Origin: a bacterium
GTDB taxonomy: Bacteria > ARS69
Assembly (NCBI GenBank): GCA_025774805.1
Contig: JALGZR010000001.1
Coordinates: 1-64,000 of the forward strand
Direction: 5' to 3'
Length of the DNA stretch: 64,000 nt
Both the position numbers and the translations under genes were made by a program. The notes beneath the pieces were generated by a model. The model was given only the letters and a program-made list of their open reading frames with translations. It did no database searches and was not told where the DNA came from. Shown piece after piece: positions 17,055 to 26,433 of this stretch; position 1 is the stretch's first letter; the number at the start of each line of letters is the position of its first letter.

Positions 17055-17195
17055 AGAGGTCCTCCCCCAGCATACATCCGCCGGGCGAGCCGATTCCAGG
17101 CGAGAGAGATCCGACGGTCCGGTCGGCCCGACGTGAGCCGCCGCTACGGACCCGGAAACCGGCGGCAATCAGAGGGGGAGGTAGAGAACGCCTCT

Positions 17196-17963
17196 TCAGA
17201 CCCTGCCGCGGATCCGGTACCAGGCGATGCCGAGCCACTCGTGGGTGACCCGACCCACGTCCGTCGCGGCTCGGGAGCTGGGCAGGAAATCGGACAGCCG
17301 CCAGGACCGGCGGGTGGCCCGGTGGTTCGTACCCGCGAGGGCCGGCTCGAACCCCTGCCTCCGAAAGCAGAGATCCGCGCGGAGCAGATCGATCGCGTCG
17401 GTCACCAGCACGATCCGGTCGATTCCGCGTTCGCGCAGAATCTTGGCGCTCTCGACGGCGTTCTCGTAAGTGTTTCGTGAACGCTCCTCGAGGATCAGGT
17501 CGTTTCCCGCCACGCCGATTTTTCGGAGGAAGTCGTGCATCGACCGCGCCAGCGTGGGACCGGAACGGCTCGCATCGACGTCGCCCCCACTGACCAAAAC
17601 GGGACAGGGGGAACCGGCCCGGTAGAGCCGCGCCGCGTGCAGACAGCGGTAGATGCTCTCTCGTCCCAGTTCGGCCTCGAGTCGCACGTCGTTGGCCGGG
17701 AGGAGCTCGCCGCCGAACACCACGATCGCCTGCGCGTCGGCCGGACGGTCATTCAGCGGCTCGTAGCGCCACTCCAGCGATCCGGCGGCGAAGTACGAGA
17801 CCACCGGGAGACAGACCACCGCGAGGCCGAGGAAGGAAACGGTCACCCACTTCAACCGTCGACGCGATTCCGCCGGCCCGCTCCAGAGGCGGACCAGGGC
17901 CAGGGCCGTCAGCACGAAGAAGATCAGAAGCGGATCAAGCGCCTCGGTCAGGAGCCGAACCAT
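17196..17963 (-). CDS. YdcF/ElyC-like DUF218 membrane protein
   Basis: A 255-aa protein starting at an ATG inside a longer open frame. It has two membrane helices (residues 9-30 and 44-67) followed by the DUF218 core. Core motifs are AQAIVVFGGE, PVLVSGGDVDASRSG, EERSRNTYENAVES and IVLVTDAIDLLRA. SanA/ElyC/YdcF proteins of this family act in envelope integrity and undecaprenyl-carrier metabolism. That would fit the polysaccharide locus starting 600 bp away on the other strand. Confidence 0.88.
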   Translation of the reverse strand: MVRLLTEALDPLLIFFVLTALALVRLWSGPAESRRRLKWVTVSFLGLAVVCLPVVSYFAAGSLEWRYEPLNDRPADAQAIVVFGGELLPANDVRLEAELGRESIYRCLHAARLYRAGSPCPVLVSGGDVDASRSGPTLARSMHDFLRKIGVAGNDLILEERSRNTYENAVESAKILRERGIDRIVLVTDAIDLLRADLCFRRQGFEPALAGTNHRATRRSWRLSDFLPSSRAATDVGRVTHEWLGIAWYRIRGRV

Positions 17964-18562
17964 GGGGCTCCCGTCTTCCGACCCGCCGTAACCCGGGGCG
18001 GCGCGCAAGTGGTGGGCCCGCCATGAGCCTCGAGCCGACGAAGCCACCCTGACATCGCGCACCTCCTCGACCGGACGGGTCCCTCCGATTCGGAAGAACA
18101 TCCGACGTGACCACCGCGAGCTTACCTCCCCCCAGGGACTCCGAGCCAGTACGGAGCCGACCTGGTTCTCCCCCGTTCACCGGCCCCGTTCGCCAACGCG
18201 GATTCTCGAGAACTCGCACGTCGTCCACCCCTTCGTCGCGTGAATCGGCTGAAGACACGAATCCGAAAGAGGGGTCGAAGTAGAGAAGGAGGGAAATCCT
18301 CCGCCGATCCTCGACGCTCCGGCTTCCCGACGACGAACGGGCGATTCCGGATCGCCCCCTCGGCTTCCTCCCGGACTCGCAGCGGAATAGTCCTTGATCT
18401 CGTCGACAAAGAGGACGTTCTTATCCTCGGGAGCGAGCGGTAGCAGATGTAGCAGATAGAGCATTTCCCGTGCTACCTTGAAGCTGCCGGATCAGGTCTC
18501 CGTCTTTCGGACTCTCGGATTTGCGCCCGCCCGGGCCGGACGGATCACGGCAGGAGCCGACC
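17964..18562. promoter_or_regulatory. Divergent intergenic region before the polysaccharide locus
   Basis: About 600 bp without a supported gene. It contains a 7-bp perfect inverted repeat GGTAGCA (18439-18445) and TGCTACC (18471-18477), with a direct repeat TAGCAGAT between the arms. This lies 86 bp before the GTG of the O-antigen-ligase-like gene and is the best operator or leader stem-loop candidate. Short open frames here have no protein-like composition. Confidence 0.35.
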
Positions 18563-20131
18563 GTGAGCGGAAGTGAAGGGCATCTCCAGGGGCCTCGCCC
18601 CGAGGAAAGACTCCGCGGTCCGTCCTCGGCCGGCCGGAGATCCGCGACCGAGGCCGACTGGCTTCTGGAGAGGCGCCGCTTCGGCCAGATCGAACCCCTG
18701 AGCCCGTTCCGCTTCCACCGTGTGCCCCGGGTAATCATTTCCCGGACGCTCGTGGTGCCGGCCGCAGCGGCCGGCCTCGCGGTCGTCTCCGCCTGGCTCG
18801 CGCTCAATTACGACCTCCGGCCGGCCCTGGCGATCTTCGCGTCCATGCTCGGCGGGATCGTGGTCCTCGCCGAGCCGTACATCGGGGTCGTGGGCTACTA
18901 CTTCATGGCGTTCATACGCCCTCAGGAGACGTTTTGGGGATTCAAGGAGGCGCGGTTCACCCTCCTCATCTCGGTCGCAACTCTGGTTGCCGCGGGATTG
19001 CAGTATGCGGTCCGTCCCGACTTCGGCTTCCTGATGCGCCGGCAGAATTTTTTCATTCTGCTGCTCTGGCTCTCGATCTTCCTGTCCACGCTCTACGGCG
19101 ACTTCGGAGGACCCGAGCCGAAGTGGATGGACTACTACAACAAGATGTTCATCATGTACTTCATGCTGATCGGACTGACGACGTCGGAGAAGAAGCTCTA
19201 CTGGTTGGCATGGGTGCTGATCGTCTCGATCGGGTACCTGGGCTGGTGGGGGAACGAGAGGTATTTCCTCGACGGATGGAACATCGTGCACGGGCCGGGG
19301 ATGCCGGGAGCCGCCTTCTACGACGAGAACGCCTTCAGCATGGTCATCGTCATGGGTGTCCCTTTCGTCTGGTACATGATGCGCACCACGCGCAGCCGAT
19401 TCATCCAGATCGGACTGATCGGGCTGATTCCGATCATGGCCCACACCGTCATGCTGACGTTCTCGCGGGGAGGGTTTCTCGGTCTGGCCGCGACCATGGC
19501 GATCATCGCCCTGCGCGAGCGAAACCGGAAGCTCGGCGGCGCCATCATCGCGTGTGGGCTCGTCTTCTTCGCGCTCCTCGCGGGGGAGGAGTACAAGAAC
19601 CGCATCGGGAGCATCGAGAACTACGAGCGAGACCGGTCGGCGGAGGGCCGCCTCGAGTCATGGGAGGCCGGGATCAAAATGGCCGTGCACAATCCGTTCT
19701 TCGGCGTCGGGTTGAATCGCTACCTGGAGGCGTTCCCCTACTACTCCGTCCACCAGCCGCGGGTGGCACACAACTCCTGGGTCCAAATCGGGGCCGAGTG
19801 CGGTCTGGCCGCCGTGGCCAGCTACGGATTCCTCGTGCTCTTCACGATGACCGCGATCCGGAGAATACGAAAACGGATTCCCCTTCTCCCGGAGGAGAGC
19901 GCCCGTTACGCGGAGATGCTGGCCAACGCGTATCTGGTGTCGATGATCGGCTATCTCGTCTGCGGGTTCTTCCTCTCGATGGAGGATTTCGAGTTCTTCT
20001 ATCTTCTCGTCGGAATGGTCCAGATCCTCGATCGGGTGACGGAGACTCGTGTCCGGGAGGCCTTGGTGAGAAGGGCGACCGCGCCGCCGGTCGAGCCGAG
20101 GAAATCCGAGCCGGAGATGGTGCCGGCGTGA
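18563..20131 (+). CDS. O-antigen ligase/polymerase-like protein (exosortase A-associated type)
   Basis: A 522-aa protein. The GTG at 18563 follows GGAG and was preferred to the upstream TTG. There are about ten transmembrane segments. The early PYIGVVGYYFMAFIRPQETFWGF stretch resembles the XrtA-associated O-glycosylation ligase family. The large loop contains NYERDRSAEGRLESWEAGIKM and NPFFGVGLNRYLE, then AHNSWVQIGAECG. These are the RxxxW and H/NSxxQ features of Wzy_C-type ligases. It would polymerise or ligate polyprenyl-linked glycan at the periplasmic face. It opens a run of six same-strand glycan genes. Confidence 0.87.
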   Translation: MSGSEGHLQGPRPEERLRGPSSAGRRSATEADWLLERRRFGQIEPLSPFRFHRVPRVIISRTLVVPAAAAGLAVVSAWLALNYDLRPALAIFASMLGGIVVLAEPYIGVVGYYFMAFIRPQETFWGFKEARFTLLISVATLVAAGLQYAVRPDFGFLMRRQNFFILLLWLSIFLSTLYGDFGGPEPKWMDYYNKMFIMYFMLIGLTTSEKKLYWLAWVLIVSIGYLGWWGNERYFLDGWNIVHGPGMPGAAFYDENAFSMVIVMGVPFVWYMMRTTRSRFIQIGLIGLIPIMAHTVMLTFSRGGFLGLAATMAIIALRERNRKLGGAIIACGLVFFALLAGEEYKNRIGSIENYERDRSAEGRLESWEAGIKMAVHNPFFGVGLNRYLEAFPYYSVHQPRVAHNSWVQIGAECGLAAVASYGFLVLFTMTAIRRIRKRIPLLPEESARYAEMLANAYLVSMIGYLVCGFFLSMEDFEFFYLLVGMVQILDRVTETRVREALVRRATAPPVEPRKSEPEMVPA

Positions 20132-20219
20132 ACCGGAGCCGACCGCGGCTCGGAGATGTCTTCCTCTCGTTCGGGGTTGCGGGGACCGATCACCGGACGT
20201 TTCCGGCGGAAGGAAGAGC

Positions 20220-21392
20220 ATGATCCGAGGCCAGGCTTTCATCGTCTTCTCCGACGACTGGGGACGCCATCCCTCGAGCTGCCAGCACCTGTTCCGGAGA
20301 ATCGCTCCCGCCAACCGGGTGCTTTGGATCAACACCGTCGGGACACGGACGCCCACGCTCTCCCGCGCCGATCTCGGTCGGGCCGCGGGCAAGCTGCGGG
20401 AGTGGTTGAGCCGCGGCCAGGCCCCGGAGGGGAGGGCGGAGGACGATTCGCCGGTCGAGGTCCTGCGTCCGGTGATGACCCCCTTCGATCGCTGGCGGCC
20501 GTTCCGTCGGCTCAACACGCGGATTCTCGTAGAGAAGATCCGAGGGGCCCTCGGCAATCGGGGGCTCTCGGATCCGCTCCTGGTGACGACGATACCCAAT
20601 GCCGCCGGTGTCGTGGGAAGGCTGGGAGAGGCTGCGACCATCTACTACTGCGTCGACGAGTTCTCCGAGTGGCCGGGGGCGGACCGGGCCGCGATGCTCG
20701 AGATGGAGGGAGAGCTGCTCGAGAACGTGGATCTCGTGATCACGTCGTCTTCCGCCCTCTTCGATGCGAAGTCGGAGAGGCATCCCCGGGTGCGTCTCCT
20801 CCGCCACGGAGTCGACTGGGAGAGCTTCCGCCAGGGCACGGGGCAGGTTCCCGACGTGCTGGCCCGGGCCCCCCGCCCCATCGCCGGATTCACCGGCCTC
20901 GCGGATGCACGCCTGGACGTCGAGTTGCTCGCGGCACTCGCGGAAAGGCGCCCCGACGTCACTTTCGTGTTCGTCGGCCCGCGTCAGTTGCCGCCCGGAC
21001 CGCTCGACGAACGCCCCAACCTCCGCTTCCTTCCGCCGGTCCCCTACCCCGACGTTCCGGCGGTGGTGCGCGCGTTCGACGTGGCGATGCTCCCGTACCT
21101 CGAGTCGACCCTGACGAATCGCATCAACCCGCTGAAGCTGCGGGAGTATCTGGCCTCGGGCGGACCCGTCGTGGCGACCGGGATTCCCGAGGTCCGTCCG
21201 TATCGGCCGTGGGTCCGCGTCGCGCGCGGGATCGACGAATGGCTCTCCGCGCTCGCCGAGGCGCTGGCCGAAGGGGACTCGCGTCGCGCCGAACGGGCGG
21301 CCTCGGTGCGCGAGGAGGGGTGGGACCACAAAGCGGAGGAGTTTTCGGCGCTCTGCCGGGAAGCGCTCACGGAACGGAGCGCCGTGAGATGA
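20220..21392 (+). CDS. Glycosyltransferase, GT-B fold (GT4/TuaH-like)
   Basis: A 390-aa protein. The N-domain has FIVFSDDWGRHPSSCQHLFRR and RVLWINTVGTR, and IYYCVDEFSEWPGA lies in the middle. The C-domain shows RPIAGFTGLADARLD, then VTFVFVGPRQLPPG, and ends with the sugar-nucleotide site LPYLESTLTNRINPLKLREYLASG. This is the arrangement of TuaH/GumK-like retaining transferases. The ATG has GGAAGGAAG upstream. The stop overlaps the next start as ATGA, so it is coupled to the following glycosyltransferase. Confidence 0.88.
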   Translation: MIRGQAFIVFSDDWGRHPSSCQHLFRRIAPANRVLWINTVGTRTPTLSRADLGRAAGKLREWLSRGQAPEGRAEDDSPVEVLRPVMTPFDRWRPFRRLNTRILVEKIRGALGNRGLSDPLLVTTIPNAAGVVGRLGEAATIYYCVDEFSEWPGADRAAMLEMEGELLENVDLVITSSSALFDAKSERHPRVRLLRHGVDWESFRQGTGQVPDVLARAPRPIAGFTGLADARLDVELLAALAERRPDVTFVFVGPRQLPPGPLDERPNLRFLPPVPYPDVPAVVRAFDVAMLPYLESTLTNRINPLKLREYLASGGPVVATGIPEVRPYRPWVRVARGIDEWLSALAEALAEGDSRRAERAASVREEGWDHKAEEFSALCREALTERSAVR

Positions 21393-22600
21393 AGGTCCTG
21401 TCCATCGCGACGCTCTATCCGAACTCTCGTCAGCCCGTGCACGCCGTGTTCGTGGAGCAGCGAATTCGGGCGATGGCGAAGCGCTTCCCGGTGGTGGTGA
21501 TTTGTCCGATCCCATGGTTTCCTCTCGCCGGCCGGCTGGCCCGCTACCGCCACCGCGCCACGATTCCCCGCCGTGAGACCCGCCACGGCATCCCGGTCCA
21601 CTACCCCCGCTTTCTGTCGATCCCCCGCTTCCTCAAGCCGCTGGACGGGGCCTTCCTCTTTCTCACCTGCTGGTGGCTGGCGCGGCAACTCCGGCGGACG
21701 TTTCCCTTCGATCGCCTCGACGCCCATCTCGCCTTCCCCGACGGCTGGGGGGCGATCCTCCTCGGGCGGCTGCTGAACGTGCCCGTGGCCGTGACGCTTC
21801 GGGGCCACGACATCAGCGATCTCCCCCGCTATCCGGTTCGCCGACGGCAGGTGGCCTGGACCGTGCGCCAGGCAGATGCCGTGTTCGCCGTCGCCGACGC
21901 CCTGCGCGAGAAGGCGATCGCTCTCGGCGCCGATCCGGAGCGCACGATCACCGTCGGCAACGGAGTCGACGCGGAGCGCTTCCGGCGGCGTGACCCCGGC
22001 AAGGCCCGCCGGCGCGTCGGCCTGCCGGAGGACGGGAAGGTGGTTCTCTCGGTCGGTCACATCGTCGAGCGGAAGGGATTCCACCACGTGATCCGGGCCT
22101 GGCCGCGGGTGCGCGAAGCACATCCGGGAGCGAGGCTCGTGATCGTCGGCGCCCCGGGCGAAGAGGGGAACTTCACGAACGGCATTCGCCGCGCGATGGC
22201 GGAGGCGGGCGTCGGGGAGGCCGTGCAGCTCACCGGCGCGGTGCCGCACGAAGAGCTGGGGACCTGGTACTCCGCAGCCGACGCCTTCTGCCTGGCCAGC
22301 GAGAAGGAGGGGCGTGCAAACGTCCTCCTCGAGGCGCTGGCCAGCGGGACTCCGGTCGTGGCCACCCGGGTCTGGGGCACCCCGGAGATCGTCTCGAGCG
22401 ACGACGTCGGAATCCTCGTCCCGGACGTGGCGCCCGCGACGCTCGCGGGGGCGATCGCCGAAGCCCTCTCGAGGGAGTGGGACCGGGACGCGATCTCGGC
22501 GGAAGGCCGTCGATTCTCATGGGAAAGGACGGCCGAACTGGTGGAGGATTCCCTGCGGAGGATGATCCCCCCGCCGGGGAAGGGAGGCTCGAACGCGTGA
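21389..22600 (+). CDS. Glycosyltransferase family 4
   Basis: A 403-aa protein with an ATGA overlap with the gene before and a GTGA overlap with the gene after. The N-domain contains MKVLSIATLYPN and VAVTLRGHDISDLPR. The C-domain shows VVLSVGHIVERKGFHHVI and a donor-binding EX7E-like motif in LASEKEGRANVLLEALASG. It should transfer a sugar from a nucleotide donor to a lipid-linked intermediate on the cytoplasmic side. Specificity cannot be read from sequence. Confidence 0.92.
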   Translation: MKVLSIATLYPNSRQPVHAVFVEQRIRAMAKRFPVVVICPIPWFPLAGRLARYRHRATIPRRETRHGIPVHYPRFLSIPRFLKPLDGAFLFLTCWWLARQLRRTFPFDRLDAHLAFPDGWGAILLGRLLNVPVAVTLRGHDISDLPRYPVRRRQVAWTVRQADAVFAVADALREKAIALGADPERTITVGNGVDAERFRRRDPGKARRRVGLPEDGKVVLSVGHIVERKGFHHVIRAWPRVREAHPGARLVIVGAPGEEGNFTNGIRRAMAEAGVGEAVQLTGAVPHEELGTWYSAADAFCLASEKEGRANVLLEALASGTPVVATRVWGTPEIVSSDDVGILVPDVAPATLAGAIAEALSREWDRDAISAEGRRFSWERTAELVEDSLRRMIPPPGKGGSNA

Positions 22601-23235
22601 AGGAGCTGGCCAAGGCGATCCTGCGCGGCGCCACGCGATTGCTCGCGCTGCCCCCCTGGGCGATGTGGCGGCTGCTCGCCCTCTTCGTCGACGCGGACAA
22701 GGCGTTCCACGGCGCGAGTCAGGCCGTGTCGCTCTGGCCCGGATTCCTGGGCGAGTACGTGCGCCGGGAGTTCTACCGGCTCTCGCTCGACGAGTGCTCG
22801 GACGACTGCTGCATCTCCTTCGGGACGATCTTCTCGAAGCGAGGCGCCCGGATCGGGAGGCGGGTCTACATCGGAACGAATTGTACGCTGGGGCTCGTCA
22901 CGATCGAGGACGACGTCCTGATCGCGTCCAACGTGGACGTGCTCTCGGGGTCGAGTCAGCACCGCTACGACGACCCGCGTCTCCCCATCCGCGAGCAGGG
23001 AGGTTCCTTCACGCGGGTCACGGTCGGTGCCGACAGCTGGATCGGAAACCGCACCGTCGTCATGGCCGACGTGGGAGCCGGTTCGGTGATCGGGGCGGGC
23101 AGCGTCGTCACGAAGGCGATTCCGCCACGTTCGCTCGCGGTCGGGGCGCCCGCCCGGCCCGTGGGCCGTCGAGACGCGGATCGGGTCGAAGCGGGTGCGG
23201 ACGCCGGGGTCGACCCGGCGAGGAGAGAGGCTTGA
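22597..23235 (+). CDS. Hexapeptide-repeat acyltransferase (left-handed beta-helix)
   Basis: A 212-aa protein starting at a GTG that overlaps the previous stop, with GGGAGG upstream. The N-terminal segment is helical and partly hydrophobic. From residue 72 on, hexapeptide turns follow (ISFGTIFSKRGARIGRRVYIGTN, IEDDVLIASNVDVL, VGADSWIGNRTVVMADV). GSSQHRYDDPR holds the likely catalytic His, and the end has VVTKAIPPRSLAVGAPARP. This is an O-acetyltransferase of the WbbJ/CysE-like family that would decorate the polysaccharide. It overlaps the FemAB gene as TTGA. Confidence 0.9.
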   Translation: MKELAKAILRGATRLLALPPWAMWRLLALFVDADKAFHGASQAVSLWPGFLGEYVRREFYRLSLDECSDDCCISFGTIFSKRGARIGRRVYIGTNCTLGLVTIEDDVLIASNVDVLSGSSQHRYDDPRLPIREQGGSFTRVTVGADSWIGNRTVVMADVGAGSVIGAGSVVTKAIPPRSLAVGAPARPVGRRDADRVEAGADAGVDPARREA

Positions 23236-24323
23236 GCGAGGTGAACGTGGCGCCGCCGGAGTCCGCGCAGACGGGGAAGACGGAGGCCGTCCGGGTCGAG
23301 GCGCTGACGCCCGCGACGGAAGCGGAGTGGGACGCGTTTGTTGCGTCGCGCCCGGGTGCCTCTCACTACCACCGGAGCGGGTGGGGTCGGGTCATCCACG
23401 AGGCCTTTCGCCAGCGCCCCCTCTACCGGATCGCCCGATCGAACGCGGGAATCGAGGGGGTATTGCCGCTCGTCGCCTTCGCGAACCCGGTCTTCGGCCG
23501 GTACCTCGTCTCGGTCCCCTTCTTGAACCGCGGCGGTCTCCTGACCGCGACCGACCGGGCGCGGGATGCGCTTCTCGAAGATGCGCGCGCCCTGGTCGCC
23601 GAGACGCGATCGACCTTTTGCGAGCTCCGTCACGTAGAGGGGGTCGATCCCGATCTCCCGGCTCGCGAAACGAAGGTCTCGATGTCGATGGCGGTGGACT
23701 GCGAAGAGGAGGAGCTCTGGAAGGCGATCGGCGCCAAGGTACGGAACCTCGTGCGCAAGGCGGAGAAGGGGGGTCTCACCGTTCGCGAGGGCAATCCGGT
23801 CACCGAGCTCGACCGTTTCTACGACGTGTTCGCGCGCAACATGCGTGATCTCGGAACGCCGGTCTACGACCGCGCGTTCTTTCGTGAGATCTTTCGTGAG
23901 TTCCCCGAGGACGCCCGTCTGACTCTGGTGGAGGCGGAGGGAAAGGTCGTGGCGGCGGCCGGGATCTGCGTGGCCGGGCCGGCACTGACGGAGATCCACT
24001 GGGCGGCCTCCCGCCGGGAGTTTCTCCGCCAGTCGCCGAACATGCTCCTCTACTGGGAGGCCATCTCCCATGCCGCCCGACAGGGCGTGAAGGAGTTCTG
24101 CTTCGGCCGCTCGACGAAGGGCTCGGGACCCTACCGGTTCAAGAAGCAGTGGGGGGCGGTGGCGACGCGGCTTCGCTGGGAGTACCTGCTCCCGGAGGGC
24201 GGGAGTCTTCCCGGCCTGAATCCCGACAATCCGAAGTTCCGTCTGGCCGTGGGCCTCTGGAAGAAGCTGCCGCTCCCCCTGACCCGCCTGCTGGGACCCC
24301 CGATCGTCCGCCACCTGCCGTAA
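23232..24323 (+). CDS. FemAB-like GNAT-fold protein (XrtA/PEP-CTERM-associated type)
   Basis: A 363-aa protein with a TTG start in a TTGA overlap and GGAG 6 nt upstream; a GTG at 23241 is possible. It matches the exosortase-A-associated FemAB family along its length. Visible motifs are WDAFVASRPGASHYHRSGW, YLVSVPFLNRGGL, KVRNLVRKAEKGGL, RNMRDLGTPVYDRAFFREI and FCFGRSTKGSGPYRFKKQWG. The C-terminus NPKFRLAVGLWKKLPLPLTR is especially typical. The biochemical role of the family is not settled, but members sit in EPS loci of exosortase bacteria. Confidence 0.9.
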   Translation: MSEVNVAPPESAQTGKTEAVRVEALTPATEAEWDAFVASRPGASHYHRSGWGRVIHEAFRQRPLYRIARSNAGIEGVLPLVAFANPVFGRYLVSVPFLNRGGLLTATDRARDALLEDARALVAETRSTFCELRHVEGVDPDLPARETKVSMSMAVDCEEEELWKAIGAKVRNLVRKAEKGGLTVREGNPVTELDRFYDVFARNMRDLGTPVYDRAFFREIFREFPEDARLTLVEAEGKVVAAAGICVAGPALTEIHWAASRREFLRQSPNMLLYWEAISHAARQGVKEFCFGRSTKGSGPYRFKKQWGAVATRLRWEYLLPEGGSLPGLNPDNPKFRLAVGLWKKLPLPLTRLLGPPIVRHLP

Positions 24324-24351
24324 AGTGAAGACAGCGGGAGCAGAGTGAGCG

Positions 24352-25221
24352 ATGAACCCTCTCGTGAGCGTCATCATCCCGGCGCACAACGCCGCACCGT
24401 TCGTGGCGGCGACGCTGGACAGCGCACTAGCTCAAACGTTGGACGATCTGGAGATCATCGTCGTGGACGACGGATCCACGGACGGGACCGCCGAGGTGCT
24501 GACCGGCTACCGGGACAGGATTCGGGTCCTGCATCAGGAGCCGTCGGGGCCGAGCAGCGCACGAAACCGGGGTGCGGAGGTCGCTCGCGGGGAGTGGCTC
24601 GCGTTTCTGGACGCCGACGACCTCTGGCGCGAGGAGAAGCTCGAGCGCCAGCTCGAGATCGCCGGTGAAGACATCGACCTGGTTCATACGGGGACCGAGA
24701 TCTTCGGCGACTCGTCCTCGCGCGATAGGTACCGCAGTGTGGTGACCGATAGAGGCTGTCTGTTCGAGTCTCTGCTGCGCAGGAATTTCGTGACGACCTC
24801 CAGCGTCATCCTCCGCACCGACCGGTTTCGTCAACTGGGAGGGTTTGAAGAAGACCTGCGCTATTGCGAGGACTGGGACCTCTGGCTGCGGTTCTCGGCC
24901 GGGGGTGGAGTCATGGTCGGTCTCACCGAGCCTCTCACGCTCTACCGCGTTCATCCGTGGCAGACCGAGAAGAACTACCGGCAAATGAAGGATGGCGCAC
25001 TCCGGGTTCTCAAACGAGCTCTCGCCCACCCGCGCGCCCGCGACCTCGATCGAGCGGTCGCTCGACGGGCAATCGCCAAGGTCTGGGAAACGATGGCCTG
25101 GCGGGCGAAACCGGTTGCTCGATGGACGGCGCTCGGGTGGTATGCACGTTCCCTGTGGCACGATCCGACGCTGATGCACTGCTACCGCGAGCTGTTCAAG
25201 TGCGCACTGGGCGTGGACTGA
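24352..25221 (+). CDS. Glycosyltransferase family 2
   Basis: A 289-aa GT-A enzyme. VSVIIPAHNAAPFVAATLDSA opens the protein, EIIVVDDGSTDGT binds the nucleotide, and LAFLDADDLW is the DxD metal site. RYCEDWDLWLRFS is the acceptor-side ED-W motif. Last gene of the plus-strand run, convergent with the minus-strand glycosyltransferase that ends 33 bp away. Confidence 0.92.
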   Translation: MNPLVSVIIPAHNAAPFVAATLDSALAQTLDDLEIIVVDDGSTDGTAEVLTGYRDRIRVLHQEPSGPSSARNRGAEVARGEWLAFLDADDLWREEKLERQLEIAGEDIDLVHTGTEIFGDSSSRDRYRSVVTDRGCLFESLLRRNFVTTSSVILRTDRFRQLGGFEEDLRYCEDWDLWLRFSAGGGVMVGLTEPLTLYRVHPWQTEKNYRQMKDGALRVLKRALAHPRARDLDRAVARRAIAKVWETMAWRAKPVARWTALGWYARSLWHDPTLMHCYRELFKCALGVD

Positions 25222-25254
25222 CGCCCCGGCAGGCAGGGGACGCACTGCCCGGCC

Positions 25255-26433
25255 TCATGTCATTCCAACGACACTTTCGTAGAGGTCCAGATGCCTCTCG
25301 GCAGACCTTTCCCAGGTGAACTCAGCCGCTCGACACAGCCCACGGGCAACGGCCTCCGACCACTCCTGGGGAGAGGAGAGAAGCCGTGCGATTCCCGCGG
25401 CCGCTCCCGAACTGTCGTCCGGAGCAACGGCAACGGCGGCGGCCCCTCCGGCGATCTCGGTAAGCGAGGCGACGTTCGAGCTGACCACCGGCGTTCCGCA
25501 CGCCATGGCCTCTATGACGGGGAAACCGAATCCCTCCTCCCGGGACAGGAACAGGAGCGCTGCCGCCTCCTGCAGCTCGCGCACCAGCTGTTCATTGTCG
25601 ATCCAACCCGTGACCGTCACCTCTTCCCCGAGTCCAAGCTCCACCAGGGCGGCTGACAATGGCGAGTTCTCTCGACCACGAAACCCGACGATTCGCAGCG
25701 GGAAGCGACGTCTCAACTCCTCCGGAACGGCCGCCCAAGCGCGGAGGGCCCCTGCCGGGTTCTTCTGATAGCTGTCGCCACCGAACATGAGGCAGTGACG
25801 GCGCGAGGGGAGCGTCCCCCCATCCGAGTCCGCCCTCGGCCGGAAGTGAGGCTCAAGCCCGTGGTGGATCGCCTCGACCCGGTCCGGCGGAATCCGGAGC
25901 ACTTCTACCACGTCGCGTCGCGAGCTGTCCGAGACCGTGATGACGCGAGCCGCGCGGTGAAAACCCCGACGGTAGGTCCACCTGATATACGCGCGCCAAC
26001 GCCAGAAGTAGGCCCGGGTCCTCAGGTCGGCCCCGGGCGGTGCGGTCTGCTCTCGTCGCATGTACCTCAGTTCCATCACGTCGTGCACGGTCGTCACTAC
26101 CGGTACCCCCGCCCTGAACGCAATTCGATTCGCCGGCATGTGGAGAACGTCGATGCCCAGTTTTCGGACTGCACGCGGCAGCCGGACCTGTTCCCACCAG
26201 ACTTCCCCCTCGCTGTTCATGTTCACGAGCTCGACGTTCGGGGGGTCTGCGAGAGCCTCGATCCTCTCATCGTAAGCCGCCGGGGAGTCGTTGTGGAGGT
26301 ACTCCCGATTGATGAAGAGGGTGAACCGGTGGTCGGGACGCAGAGCCGGCATGTGACGGCAAATCCCGAGGACATAGTGTGGCATACCGCGGAGCGGACG
26401 GAGGACCATCCGGGCGTCGATGCCGATTCTCAC
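25255..26433 (-). CDS. Glycosyltransferase family 4 (mannosyltransferase-like)
   Basis: A 392-aa protein. The GTG at 26433 overlaps the preceding stop as GTGA and leads straight into VVRIGIDARMV, the normal N-terminus of this type; an ATG 45 nt upstream would overlap the pyruvyltransferase gene. Other motifs are VTTVHDVMELRY, RVITVSDSSRRDVVEVL and the donor-binding SREEGFGFPVIEAMACGTPV. Last gene of the minus-strand flippase/pyruvyltransferase group. Confidence 0.92.
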   Translation of the reverse strand: MRIGIDARMVLRPLRGMPHYVLGICRHMPALRPDHRFTLFINREYLHNDSPAAYDERIEALADPPNVELVNMNSEGEVWWEQVRLPRAVRKLGIDVLHMPANRIAFRAGVPVVTTVHDVMELRYMRREQTAPPGADLRTRAYFWRWRAYIRWTYRRGFHRAARVITVSDSSRRDVVEVLRIPPDRVEAIHHGLEPHFRPRADSDGGTLPSRRHCLMFGGDSYQKNPAGALRAWAAVPEELRRRFPLRIVGFRGRENSPLSAALVELGLGEEVTVTGWIDNEQLVRELQEAAALLFLSREEGFGFPVIEAMACGTPVVSSNVASLTEIAGGAAAVAVAPDDSSGAAAGIARLLSSPQEWSEAVARGLCRAAEFTWERSAERHLDLYESVVGMT